NCBI GenBank assembly: GCA_007570785.1
Contig: ML664159.1
Location: forward strand, 3,513,951 to 3,577,950
DNA: 64,000 nucleotides
DNA from: Antilocapra americana
Taxonomy: Eukaryota > Chordata > Mammalia > Artiodactyla > Antilocapridae
Reading direction: 5' to 3'
How positions within the stretch are numbered: the stretch's first letter is position 1; every line of letters begins with the position of its first letter. Made by a program: the position numbers and the translations under genes. Under the pieces are notes generated by a model, which was not told where the DNA came from, did not search any database, and was given only the letters and a program-made list of their open reading frames with translations. This document shows, piece after piece, positions 31,830-42,705 of the stretch.

Positions 31830-32866
31830 CTTTAACTGACAAATGAGACAAGACTATACAATGGGGGGGAAATAGTCTCTTCAGTGAGTGGTGTTGGAAA
31901 AGTTGAACAGTCACATGTAAATCAATGAAGTTAATACACATCCTCTCACCATACACAAAAATAAATTCAAAATGGATTCAAGATTGAGACAGCACACCAG
32001 AAAACTCTTAGAAGAAAACATAAGCAAAGCATTCCCTGACATATATTCTACCCATATTTTCTGAGGTCAGTCTCCCAAGGCAATAGATTTAAAGTAAAAA
32101 ATAAACACATGGGACCTAACCAAACTTATAAGCTTTTGTATAGCAAGGCAAACTATAAACAGAATGAAAAGACAGCTTATGGACTAGAAGAAAATATCTG
32201 CAAATGATACAACCAACAAGGGCTTAGTTTCCAAAATATAAAAACAGTTCCTACAACTTAACAATAAAAAAACCCAAACAACCCATTTGAAAAAGTGGGC
32301 AGAAGACATAAACAGACATTTCTCCAAAGAAGACATACAGTTTGCCAGTAGGCACAAGAAAAGATGCTCATTATCACTAATTATTAGAGAAATGCAAATC
32401 AAAACTACAACGAGATATCACCTCACATCAGTCAAAATGGCCATCATTAAAAGCTCTACAAATAATAAATGCTGGAGAAGGTGTGAAGAAAAGGAAACCC
32501 TCCTACACTGTTGGTTGGAATGTAAATTGGTGCGGCCACTATGGAAAACAGTATGGAAGGTCCTCAAAAAACTAAAAATAGAGTTACCATTTATCCAGCA
32601 ATCCCACTACTGGGCACATACCTAGACAAAAATATAATTCAAAAAGATACATGTACCCTTACGGTCACAGCAGCACTATTCACAATAGCCACAAAAGACA
32701 TGTAAACAACCTACATGCCCATCGACAGATGAATGGATAAAGAAGATGTATCTATATATATAGATGTACATATATATATATGTATATATATTCCATATAT
32801 ATACAATGGAATACTACTCAGCCATAAAAAGAATGAAATAATGCCTTTTTCAGCACCATGGTTCCC
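31830..32866 (+). mobile_element. L1 LINE, ORF2 C-terminal half
   Basis: Long L1 ORF2 segment ending at 'cagcaccatgg'. The frame at 32287-32625 keeps the L1 C-terminal cysteine motif Cx3Cx7Hx4C ([18 protein letters not shown], encoded at about 32470-32523) and the preceding '[15 protein letters not shown]' block. Frameshifts elsewhere. 5'-truncated, and cut off about 200 bp before where the 3' UTR would follow. Confidence 0.93.
32745..32808 (+). repeat. (TA)n microsatellite inside L1
   Basis: Alternating AT tract at the L1 position between 'aaagaagatg' and 'tacaatggaatactactc', the same position where the L1 at 10953-12024 has its (TG)n. Confidence 0.85.
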
Positions 32867-32872
32867 CAGCGG

Positions 32873-33157
32873 CTAGTTGCGAATGCTATGTTTGAAAAGT
32901 TACTTTGTGATTTTTATTTCTATAAATAGGCTTTTAAAGGACTGGGATGTTTCAAAAATTTTACTGTAGAGTTGATTTATAAGGTTGTGGTTAATTTCTG
33001 CTGTACAGCAAAGTGACTCAGTTGTGTGTGTGTGTGTGTGTATGTGTGTGTGTGTGTATATTTTCATATACTTCCCATTATGGTTTATTACAGGATATGG
33101 TTTATTACAGAATGTAGTTCCCAGTGCTAACTTTTCAAACATAGCATTGGCAACTAG
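32873..33157. repeat. 30-bp inverted repeat flanking 225 bp
   Basis: The arms at 32873-32902 and 33128-33157 are reverse complements at 29 of 30 positions; the single mismatch is at the ninth base of the left arm. The right arm starts exactly where the minus-strand L1 fragment ends, and the left arm starts six bases after the plus-strand L1 ends. It does not look like transposon termini. Confidence 0.92.
32968..33127 (-). mobile_element. L1 3' UTR fragment with (TG)n
   Basis: Minus-strand L1 3' UTR: 'gttgatttataaggttgtgg', 'ctgctgtacagcaaagtgac', a (TG)n tract at 33023-33058 that replaces the usual AT-rich motif, 'cttcccattatggtttat', 'gtagttcccagtgct'. The phrase 'ggtttattacag' is duplicated in tandem at 33081-33110. 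Confidence 0.85.
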
Positions 33158-33761
33158 CTTTAGACTGGCATCTGATAATCAGGTTGTATCAACGAGCTGT
33201 ATATTTCAATTTCTGTCACTTTAGGAAACAGGTAAGTTATCAAAAAAGAAAGTCTTGGAGCAGAGTGGCACCTTCTAGGAGAATCTCAGGTTCCACGCAG
33301 GGGTTTCCTGAAGACCTACCAGAAAGCTGGAAACAGAGTTTTAAACCTTTTTTTTCCCGAAACCCAACTCATACTTATATGCACCATGAGTCTCAATCAG
33401 CCACACATTTGACCAGAAATACCTCTTAAGAGCACCGTTTTCCCCTACTTGCCCCGCATATCCAAGTAGGAAGGCAGGCAGGTCTATCCTTTTCCTCCAG
33501 CAGTTTGTGAACTAGCCTCTAGCATCCTGTACTGAGTATCACTGAAGCACTGCTTGAGATCAGGATGACTCAGTGGGGCAGAGGGGAGAGGGGTGATGTC
33601 AGAGTTCCCTGGAAGAGCATTACGGGCACCTTGGAATCCTGGGTGCAATGAGTGAACATGTGAACACCCTCCACATGCTGCTGATCTGCTTTCCGCTCTG
33701 CCACCCGCTAAGAGTGATTTCTCTCCCTTAGTAGCATATCTTATCAGATAAGGACCACCAG
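33158..33761. other. Single-copy DNA, no feature recognised
   Basis: Moderately GC-rich. The 81-codon frame at 33184-33429 has no domain. Confidence 0.4.
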
Positions 33762-34139
33762 AAGAATTGATGCTTTCAAACTGTAGTCCTGGAGAAGATT
33801 CTTGAGGTCCCCTTGAACTGCAAGGAGATCAAGCCAGTCAATCCTAAAGGAAATCAACCCTAAATATTCATTGGAAGGACTGATGCTGAAGCTGAAACTC
33901 CAGTACTTTGGCCACCTGATGTGAAGAACTGACTCACTGGAAAAGACCCTGATGCTGGGAAAGATTGAAGGTGGGAGGAGAAGGGGATGAGAGAGGATGA
34001 GATTATTGGATGGCATCATTGACTCAATGGACATGAGTTTGAGCAAGCTCCAGGAGTTGGTGATGGACAGGGAAGCCTGGTGTGCTGCAGTCCATGGGGT
34101 CACAAAGAGTCAGACACAATTGAGTGACTGAACAACAAA
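33762..34139 (+). mobile_element. BovB LINE 3' fragment
   Basis: From 'gaattgatgctttcaaactg' through 'gatgctgggaaagattgaag' to 'gagtgactgaacaacaa'. About 378 bp, complete 3' side. Confidence 0.94.
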
Positions 34140-34469
34140 GGCTCTTATCAGTTTTATAGTTCAAGGGGAAAATAGGGGAAATAGAAATCCTTTCTTAGAG
34201 CACTATTTTCTTCTTTCATGGTTATAAGATAAATACTGGGTAAGCAGATGGTTTGCCTAAAGATGCACCTCCATTTTCAAATGCAAACAGGATGAAGTTT
34301 GCTTATTTTGTCTCTTTGTCTCCTGGCTCCTTGAATTGTTTTCTTTTTAATTTAGAAAAATGTTTTTGAACATTTAGACAAGTATAGCAAATACTGAAGC
34401 AAATATTCCTTATACCCATTTCCAAGGATTATTAAATATTGTGCCATATATTCTTCATATCTTTCTCTA
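34140..34469. other. AT-rich DNA, no feature recognised
   Basis: Possibly ancient LINE-derived sequence, too diverged to place. Confidence 0.3.
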
Positions 34470-34689
34470 AAAGTTTTTTTGAGACATAATTTACATACCA
34501 TTCAATTCACTCATTTAAAATGTACAATTTAGTGGGTTTAGTATATTACATTATCAATTGTTAAAAATTTTGGTAAAATATCCCGTATAAGTTTGCCATT
34601 TTAATCATTTTTAAGTGTACAATTCAGTGGCATCAATTACACTTACAATATTGTACAGTCAGCACCACTATCAAAAACTGCTTCAAATG
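34470..34689. mobile_element. Ancient L1 (L1M) 3' UTR-type fragment
   Basis: 'gacataatttacataccattc' and two copies of the phrase around 'gtacaattcagtggcatc' (34530s and 34618) are characteristic of old mammalian L1M sequence. Orientation not fixed. Confidence 0.6.
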
Positions 34690-34908
34690 GGTTTCCCTGG
34701 TGGCTCAGTGGTAAAGAATCCACTTGCTAGTGCCTGCATGCAGGAGATGCAAGTTTGATCCCTGGATCAGGAAGACCCCTGGAGAAGGAAATAGCAATCC
34801 ACTCCAGGATTCTTGCCTGGAAAATCCCCATGGACAGAGGAGCCTGGTGGGTTACAGTCCACCAGGTCGCAAAGAGTCGTACAGGACTGAAGCAACTTAG
34901 CACACTCA
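34690..34908 (+). mobile_element. Bov-tA SINE nested in old L1 DNA
   Basis: Full-length: 'gtttccctggtggctcagtgg', 'agtttgatccctggatcagg', 'gaagcaacttagcacactc', with a 9-bp insertion in the head region ('cctgcatgc'). Confidence 0.92.
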
Positions 34909-35660
34909 GAATTATTTATATATTCTGTATGTTAAACTCTTATCAAATATATCATTTCCAAATATTCCCTCCCATTCTCTAGGTAGGTTTTTTTTTTCAC
35001 TTTCTTAAAAATGTCCTTCAAAGCACAAGTTTTTAATTTTGATTAAGTCCACTTCACCTATTTTTCTTTCATTGCTTTTTTGTTTTTGGTGTCCAGATCG
35101 CTCATTTTTTTTAATGCTAAGAAATAGAACAAAACTGACAATGACACTGCCCCCTCTCTACTATTCTCTAATTAAGCTCTCCTCTCCTTAGAGGCTACCA
35201 CCATCAGGAATTTGGTTTTGCATTCCCTATTCATGTTTTATACCTATAGTGTATTTTTATTATCTATCCATGCCGATCCATGTTTACCTAGTTCATTAAT
35301 TTTCATTGCTATACTTGTACTCAATCAAACCATCAGGAAGTGATGTTCAAAATAACTTTCAACTGCCGTGGCTCAGGCACCAACCAACACACATAGGTGC
35401 TCATCATGAACAACAGAGCTCCTAGGTACCTATGCACACCTATGTGTACCTGTGCATACCTGGCTGAATACCAAACCAGCTTCCACATTTTATTTATCTG
35501 CTCCATTATTGTGAAATTTAGATTGTTAAAAATAATACTGCTAGAAATATTCCTGTAGCTGTCTCTTCATGCGCATCTGTGAGAACTTCTCTAGGATGCA
35601 TATTAAGGAGAAGAATTGATGGGTGGTCTGCTATGCACATGTTCTATTTTATTTTTACTT
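34909..35660 (-). mobile_element. Ancient L1M ORF2/3' UTR fragments
   Basis: 'cttatcaaatatatcatttcc', 'attccctcccattctctagg', 'gtccttcaaagcacaag' and 'tttttaattttgattaagtcc' are the reverse of the L1 ORF2 'aagtgaaaagacaacccac…gggagaaaatatttgc' region. Further L1M 3'-side phrases ('gagaacttctctaggatgc', 'gctatgcacatgttc') occur at 35470-35660. A short local CACCTATG-type repeat lies near 35430. The central stretch is less certain. Confidence 0.65.
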
Positions 35661-36868
35661 CAGTATCAGAATTGTGGCTAAGGCCTAAAACTGAGGACAA
35701 AAAATGTTAAGTCCCCACATTCCTTGTAACCACCATGATGTCATAGCAGTTGTGACTGGCTACCTCCCAGGAAGGCATATTGAGAGGCACCAAGGCTGAG
35801 AAACAGATCTTTTCTCTAACTGCTCCCACCCTGGCCAACCAAAGGGAAGAACAGGCAGAGGTGGGAAGGGTATTTTGGAGAATACAAAGCTCACAAAGAT
35901 ATACTATCCTCTCTCTCTTTAAACTTCTCCAATATCCACCAGGAAAGCCAAGGAAAGGAGAAAGATAATGATAGGGCTTTCTGGGCATCTGTCAGAATCA
36001 TTTTCCTTCTCTTCCACACACAAATTAAGTCAGAACCTGATGGTCTTCTCTTACGGAAATTGGGTGAGGGCTTGGATTTGCAGGGTACCCACTGCTCCAG
36101 GGTATAGAGAAAGAGGCAGGAGAGAGAAGACAGGACTGAGAGAAGCAGTGGCATTCCCACCACTGGGCGTGACAAATATCCCACTATGAGAAATGAGGGG
36201 ATGCCATAGACAGTAGATGAGTTGAGCTGTCTTGGTGGCACCTCCCACAACAGGCAACTACTCAGGGCTCAAGTCCCCATGGAGTCCCTCAAAGAATCCA
36301 TACACGTGTCCCTTGAGAGTTCAGTATCTGGATCCTGCCGCGTGGAGGCGAGATCAACAGCTCAGCGGTGTCGGCCAGAGAAACAGCAAAAATCACAGAG
36401 AGAAGTCTACTGCCCCCTCACCCAATCCTGCAGGAAGGAACTTTGCTGTTTTCCCTTTCCTCTTCCCCATACAACTCAAGGGAAGGAAGAAGAGAGGGGT
36501 AGGTGGTATCTGAGTCTCTGTGACCCTGTCTTCCTAACAACAAGTTCTGGAGACAGAGAGGAGGAGAAGCGCTTTGCATCAGATAAGAGGTTGAAGATTT
36601 AAAATAAGCGGCACTGGGCTTTAAATATATCAATGAGACTGTTCTAATAAATAAAAGTGCTCAATAGCTGAAGAAAATGGCCAAAGGATATTAAGGAAGC
36701 CTGGTTCTCCGCTGGCAGGGAGACTAGATGTGTTATTGTTGGGCATTTGTTGGACAGTATAAAATCTCATCATGTTTATAATCCAGTGAGACTAGATTGT
36801 TCAATAAACGAATGATACTTGATGAACCAGCAGTCATAGGCACTAACAAGGTGCTCTCCAAGTAGGGA
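35661..36868. other. Unassigned 1.2-kb segment with long frames on both strands
   Basis: Frames of 119 codons (minus, 35891-36250) and 126 codons (plus, 36222-36602) as well as several of 60-90 codons occur here, unusual for this AT-rich area. No recognisable domain. CpGs cluster near 36335-36375 and AATAAA occurs at 36649. A degraded LTR/ERV piece or a processed sequence is possible. I do not recognise it. Confidence 0.3.
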
Positions 36869-37070
36869 CCTAAGTCACTAAGGTGTGTTCAACTCTTTGT
36901 GACCAAGTGGACTATAGCCCACCAGACTTTTCTCTCCATGGGACTTCCCATGCAAGAATACTGAAGTGAGTTACTATTTCCTCTCCAAGGTATCTTCCTG
37001 ACCCAGAGATTGAACCAGTATCTCCTGTTTGGCAGGTGGATTCTTTACCACTGAGCCACCAGGGAAGCTC
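36869..37070 (-). mobile_element. Bov-tA SINE
   Basis: Minus-strand SINE from 'cctaagtcactaaggtgtg' to 'gagccaccagggaagc'. Diverged ('tacccatgcaagaatactg'-like body), so relatively old. It borders old minus-strand L1. Confidence 0.9.
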
Positions 37071-37074
37071 GTAT

Positions 37075-37725
37075 AATAAGAGATACCTTTCCATTATTAG
37101 CATCTGCTTGTGTGTCTTTCAGAAGTATTCTATAGTTTTCATTCTAGAGTTTTGCACACTTCTTGTTAAGATTATTAAAAGCCCCTCTTAAAGTTGGGGC
37201 TTTTCTTAGTTTATATCCTCTAGCTATTTTTTGTGTTTATTAAGGATATTGATTTCTATATGTTAGTTTTATAAACATTTGAATTAGTGTTGTTATTAAT
37301 TCTCTTGGATTTTAGATATACTATCAGGTCATCTTAAAATAGAGATAGTTTTTCTTTATTTTTTCCAATTCTCTTGTCTTCATTGAGTTCTCTTGTCTAG
37401 TTGCTTTGGCTAATGCCGAGAGTAACACATTAAATCCCTGGAGAAGCAAATGGCAACCCACTTCAGTATTCTTGCCTGGAGAATTCCATGTTCAGAGGAG
37501 CCTGGTGGGCTACAGTCCATGGGGTCACAAAGAGTTGGACACTAGACTACCAACAACAACAAACTGAATAGTGATGGCAAGAGAAGGCAAGTTTGCCTTG
37601 TTCCTGAAATGCCTCTAGTGCTTCCCCGCCAAATGAAATACTGTCTCCAAGACAGGATTAATTCCAATTTTCTTGAGTGTTTTAACGGGGAATAGCATTG
37701 AGTTTTGTCAGAAAACAACTAATTT
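37075..37725 (-). mobile_element. L1 LINE ORF2 fragment, minus strand, split by a SINE
   Basis: 'gtgtctttcagaagtattc', 'atactatcaggtcatctta', 'gttgctttggctaatgcc', then after a SINE 'ggcaagtttgccttgttcc' and 'gaatagcattgagttttgtc' reproduce the reversed L1 ORF2 order. Old and full of stops. Confidence 0.75.
37436..37561 (+). mobile_element. 5'-truncated Bov-tA/BovA SINE nested in L1
   Basis: Starts inside the body at 'ccctggagaagcaaatggc' and ends 'gttggacactagactaccaac' with an (AAC)n tail. The tRNA head is absent. Confidence 0.88.
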
Positions 37726-38299
37726 TGACCAAAGCCCAAAAAAGTGCTGAGTCATCACTACATAAATGTGTCCATTTCCATTTTCACAATGAGAGATGAC
37801 CTAGTCCTCAAATATTGACATTGAAATGGCTCAGAAAATTAGTTCAGCATTTTTCTTCATCGGAATCCTGGCTTCTCGGGGCCCATTGAAGTCTCTCCTT
37901 CCCTCCCTTCCTGCTTCCTTGCTCTCAGGGATCAGAGGCATCTGGGACATGAGCCTGAAGCCCTGGGAGGCCCAGAGGCTCAGGAAACCAGACCAGGCTC
38001 TCCCCTCTGGCCTTTTGTTCTGAACATTCTTGTTCAGGTTTCATGCTCTCAATATTCTTCCCTTTCCCTCACCCCAAATCCTGAGTCTTGGCCAGTGCTT
38101 AACTTCTTCAGATGGACAGGTGTTTGGAGCATCAGCCTGGTTTTCAACTGCAGATTTACCTCCATGTAGTTGGCTCCTTGCTTCAGTCCATAAGCTGGGT
38201 CCCTCAGATCCTACCACTGAGCCTCCTGGGTTGGGTAGTGGGAATCTACTGGATGAGAGTCTGAACATACCCTCCACGCAATCCCCTGCATTTTATTTC
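37726..38299. other. Single-copy DNA, no gene recognised
   Basis: Frames of 65-90 codons at 37826-38302 on both strands without recognisable domains. Confidence 0.35.
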
Positions 38300-38480
38300 T
38301 AATTTAACCTTGCAGGCTAATTGTTATCCTGCCACCCACAGCTGACAGAATGAATAAAAGAAATGGCCCTTGAAGGTAAAAGAGCATTACAGCCGGATTT
38401 AAGTAATAATGTGTCTCTCACAAACCTGTACAGATTGCAGTTTGATGAAAATTACAGTCAGACCTTGTGTTGTAAACTGC
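38300..38480. promoter_or_regulatory. Candidate conserved noncoding element
   Basis: Repeat-free: 'ggatttaagtaataatgtg', 'gatgaaaattacagtcag', 'gtaaactgctgtttactgg' (an imperfect palindrome, gtaaac/gtttac). Enhancer-like composition. Inference. Confidence 0.2.
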
Positions 38481-39639
38481 TGTTTACTGGAGAAAAGAAA
38501 AAGGTGGGGGGAACTATAAGATAAAGAAATAGTATCTGAGACCACCTGGCAGGGTGCTTGGAATCATTATGATGTGTAAAGAAAGCCTTGACAATGACGG
38601 ATAACCTCTGGAAGATCTAAACAGGGCCTTTTGTTTATCTTCGCTTGCCTTTACATTTAAGTCATGTCTTTCACTTGGGGGTGAGATTTTGTCTTTGAAA
38701 GTTGAAACGATTTTTAACTCAAGGAAGAGGTTTACTGGGTTTTTCATGGATTTGTTTCCCCATTTCCCCCACCCCCTACTTCTTCTTCCCGCCTTTCCTG
38801 CCTGTCTCCCTCCCTTCCAGCTGGGGTGTTTCAGTCCTGGGTACCAGATGCAAAATGATTAAGCCTGTGCAGTTCCCCAAGTTGAACTTGTTATTGATTA
38901 GCACTTCCTAAATCAAACAGAATTGCTGATCGCTATTGCCAGGCGGCCACCCCTTGCTTGGGATCCACGAGCTGCTAGAGTGTTTGAGCCTGAGCAGGCA
39001 GAGGGGATTTTTGAGGTGTCCTCCCCTACTTAATCACTGCTGCAGCCTACAAAGAAGAAGAGTAACTTTCATTGCCAATTCATGTTTCTTAAACACTGAC
39101 TGGGTGTGTGGCAGTGTGCAGTCACAGAGGGGATTTTGACAATTAGCAGGAGCTGCTGTCTTTACTCTCCTTGGCTGTGATAATTAATGCCTTAGGACAT
39201 TTTTATGAGTTGGTATGTGCCTGGCACATGACGCACAGTACCGAGAGCATCAATTACATCTGACCCTTTTAAAAGAACGGGGAATTCAACAAAGAGGCCA
39301 TTTTGCCCATTTGGCTTGTAGATAGTCTAGCAGGTATTTTGAAATATTAGTTAAATGAAATGAGAAGAGAGGGTCTGTTTGCAAATCAGCCACGACCCAG
39401 TCATGTGTCCAAAGGCATGAGGGACAACTTCATTCTTGTGTCACCAGTCCCCAGTTCCTGCTCATGCTGATGTATGTCTTTTCATCTCCCCGCTGAGTGT
39501 ATGCACACACAGAATTGCTTTTCTTAACCATCTGAGAGTAAGTTGTAAAGGCCAGGCCCCCTTGTCCCTGTAATTGTGTATTACCAAAAGATTATTCTTT
39601 TACATACTCTTAGTATGATTATTAAACTCAAGACATTTA
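38481..39639. other. Single-copy DNA; possible regulatory block at 39120-39300
   Basis: No repeat recognised. 39120-39300 has homeodomain-type cores ('gacaattagcagg', 'gataattaatgcc', 'catcaattacatctg'). Pyrimidine-rich tract at 38756-38820. Confidence 0.3.
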
Positions 39640-40060
39640 ACATTGCTATAATACTATTGTTATTATAATATTATAATACTATAATACTATGCAGACTTAG
39701 CCCAGAATCAAAATTGTATCAATTCTGCCAATAGTGTCCTTTATAGTGTTTTTCCAGCCCGAGATCTAATCATGAATCATGCATTACATTTAGTTACCGT
39801 GTCTCTTTAGTCTACCCTAATCTAGAACAGTTCCTCAGACTTTTAATATTTTGTCTTCTGTGACACTGGCATTTTGAAGACTACAGGTTAATTGTTTTGT
39901 ACACTATCCCTCAATTTGGGCTTCTCTGATGTTTCTTCATGATTAGATTCAGGTTACACATCAGGGACAGGAGTTCTACATAAGTAGAATTATTTCCATC
40001 TGAGGGCATACTATCAGGAGACATGTGATGTCAGCTTGTCTCTTTTTTTTTCCCAGTGTT
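39640..40060. mobile_element. Ancient L1M 3' UTR fragment
   Basis: 'ttagttaccgtgtctcttta', 'aatctagaacagttcctcag', 'catgattagattcaggttac' and 'ggagacatgtgatgtcagc' are a known old-L1 3' UTR block. Its left edge carries an AT-rich (TAATAC)n-like run at 39645-39692. Confidence 0.65.
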
Positions 40061-40692
40061 ATTTAAGACAAGCTTTTTAGAGAGTTTAAGCTCATGTTTT
40101 TAAAAACAGTTCATATAGCTGATTAGTGGGCCATAGTAAAGACCTAGAGTCCCAGGTTAAAGGATTAAAGACCAATTAGAAATATGTGATGCTGGGCCTG
40201 ACACTTGAGATGGACTGAAAATGCTGAAAAAATGATCTCTTTGGCTTCTAAAACAGTACAAATCCAATAACTCACAAATAGGACCACTGAAGATGATTAA
40301 TGGTTCCTAAACACAGTTAAAGCCTGAGCAGAGGATAACGGTCAGGTTTTCACTTTCTCTTCAATCTTTCTCTCTAACAACGTGCGTGAGTGGCATTAGT
40401 GTTATCGTCATTATTAAATCTGGGCCTCAAGGTTGGGCTTGATGATTCATTAAGTTCTCCCAGTTTCTGTATTCTCAATAAGATGGGCAAAGCATGGCAT
40501 TTGTAAAACATGGAACATGGGACTTAGAAAATAGAAAAATGTGTCTGGAGGAGAGCGATAATGGAGAACTTTCCTCCAGTGTTTAGCAGCTGAAAAGGGA
40601 GGGTTCCAAGTCTAAGGTTGTCTTGAATTGTTCTTAACTGTCTCTCTGCTTTCCTGATCACCAGAATACTGCACAGGAGATAAAATTTATGC
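40061..40692. other. Single-copy DNA, no feature recognised
   Basis: No repeat or coding signal. The part at 40380-40460 ('tgttatcgtcattattaaat') could be conserved, low confidence. Confidence 0.35.
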
Positions 40693-40835
40693 TTAAAATG
40701 GTATACAGGGGTGGGATTGGGGACTGGGAGGGAGAGGATATATGTGTACGTACGGCTGTTTTGCATAGTTGTACAGCGGAAACCAACACAACTTTATAAA
40801 GCAATTACCCTCCAATTAAAAATTTTTAAATGGCA
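40693..40835 (+). mobile_element. Ruminant L1 3' end fragment
   Basis: Very short 5'-truncated L1: 'ggggtgggattggggactg', 'gttgtacagcggaaaccaac', 'aaagcaattaccctccaatt', A-rich tail. Short flanking similarity 'taaaatgg'/'taaatgg' may be the target duplication. Confidence 0.82.
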
Positions 40836-41329
40836 TGAAAATGTCCACTTTATGAATTTTAAAAGTAGTTATAGGACCCAGGAAATAAAAAAATGTGAGC
40901 TATTTCCTATTCTTATCAGAGATGACCTGAAACATCCTTTATATCTTCTATTATTGAAATGTTTGATTACTGAGAGTTTTTGCTGATTTATTTAGTATGT
41001 TAACTTTTCCTCTTGACATAAATCTTTGGTTTATCCACTTTAAATCAAAGCCTAATCTGCTAGGCTTTCTAGGCAGTGTCGGGGAAGAGTTGGTCAATGG
41101 CTGGTTTCTTAATGATTGCCAGTTTTCCAGAAAATGAAGAACTCCACCTTATTTCAGAACAGCTTCAGCTCAGGGCAAGAGCAAGCATAACAGAAGAGAA
41201 TTAATGGACTCAAAAGAAGTTCTGAAGTATCTTCTCAGTGTTTCCCAGAAAATGGAACAGATAGACCAAAACTAGGCATTTGTGCAGATTCATTGTCTTT
41301 GTAGAACTTCTTAAAGGGATCTTACAAAT
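40836..41329. other. No feature recognised
   Basis: AT-rich single-copy-looking DNA. Confidence 0.35.
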
Positions 41330-41422
41330 AATTGTATTATAGATAAATAAACTGAAGTCCAGAGGGGTTGCCTGGCATGAAATTACATGGCTAGTAACAA
41401 TAACAGGTACTTCTTTGAGCTT
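41330..41422 (-). mobile_element. MIR SINE fragment
   Basis: 'gataaataaactgaagtcc', 'agaggggttgcctggcatg' and 'catggctagtaacaataac' follow the minus-strand MIR core. Confidence 0.55.
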
Positions 41423-41480
41423 TGACTCTGTGCTTTCCACTTTACATTACAATATCTTTATTTCTCACAGTACTGGTGTA

Positions 41481-42284
41481 TTGCAGAAACATTAAAAAAC
41501 CTCAGATATGTGGATGATACCACTTTAATGGCAGAAAGCAAAGAGGTACTTAAGAACCTCTTGATGAGGGTGAAGGAGAAGAGTAAAAAATCAGTTTAAA
41601 ACTAAATATTAAAAAAACTAAGATCATGGCATCTGGTCCCATCATTTCATGGCAAATAGGAGGGGAAAAGGTGGAAGCAGTGACAGATTTCCTCTTCTTC
41701 AGCTCTAAAATCACGGTGGATGGTGACTGCAGCCATGAAATTAGAAGATGATTGCTTCTTGGCTGGAAGCCTATGACAAACCTAGACAGTGTGTTAAAAA
41801 GCAAAGACATCACTTTTTTCAGACAAAGGTCCATATAGTCACGGCTATGGTCTTTTCAGTAATCATGGATGGTTGTAAGAGCTGGACCATAAAGAAGAGA
41901 GAACACCAAAGAACTGATGCTTTCAAACTGTGGTGCAGGAGAAGACTCTTGGGAGTCCCTTGGACAGCAAGATCAAACCAGTCAGTCTTAAAGGGAATCA
42001 ACCTTGAATACTCATTGGGAGGACTGATACTGAAGCCCAACAATTTGGCCACCTGATGTGAACAGCCAGCTCATTGGAAAAGACTCTGATGCTGGGAAAG
42101 ATTGAAGGCAGAAAGAGAAGAGAGCAACAGAGGATGAGATGGTTGGATAGTATCATCGATGCAATGGACGTGAACTTGGGCAAACTCTGGGAAATGCCGA
42201 GGGACAGGGAAGCCTGGTGTCCTGCGGTCCTTGGGGCTGTGAAGAATCAGACATGACTTGGCAACTGAACAACAACAACCAATG
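41481..42284 (+). mobile_element. BovB LINE fragment (RT catalytic motif to 3' end)
   Basis: Starts just upstream of the RT catalytic motif, here encoding YVDD at 41507-41518 in place of the YADD seen in the other copies; both aspartates are kept. The frame then breaks. It continues to the 3' end ('ggcaactgaacaacaac'), with many private substitutions that suggest an older copy. Confidence 0.92.
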
Positions 42285-42289
42285 CATTA

Positions 42290-42425
42290 TGACTCTTATT
42301 TTAAGGTCAAAAGTTAGACAGAGAAAATTTAAATAACTTGTCTCTGCTTATCCAGCTACTATACTAGGTAGCAGCGCCTGGTCTTGAACCCAGGCCATCA
42401 GATAATAAACCCCTTGCATATTTCA
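42290..42425 (-). mobile_element. MIR SINE fragment
   Basis: 'gacagagaaaatttaaataac', 'ccagctactatactagg', 'ggtcttgaacccaggcc' follow minus-strand MIR to the tRNA-derived end. Confidence 0.6.
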
Positions 42426-42589
42426 GCACAACATTGTGGGCAAAGGGAAGGCTGGCCACAGCGCCTGTTCCTTCATCCTGTCTCTTACTTTCCTGTGAGA
42501 AAGGCGGGAAACTAGAGTGGGCTAATTCTATCAGAATTCTTCAAATGTACTTCTTCTGTCAGAATACTTGTTATCTATGATTATTATTT

Positions 42590-42705
42590 ATTGAATTTTC
42601 TGTCTGCCCCTGCCTGGTCACAAGTTCCTGCCTTTGTTCACAATTATATTTGATGTACCGGTACAGTGCCTGGAACATAGAAGGTGCTCTGTAAGTGCTT
42701 ATTGG
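42590..42705 (+). mobile_element. L2 LINE 3' end
   Basis: 'cctgcctttgttcacaatt', 'acagtgcctggaacatag' and 'aggtgctctgtaagtgc' match the plus-strand L2 end (…cagtgcctggcacatagtaggcgctcaataa). Confidence 0.65.

Noticed and set aside
34470..35660. Single continuous L1 across the Bov-tA at 34690
   Set aside because: Left and right parts belong to different L1 regions and possibly orientations; kept as separate fragments.
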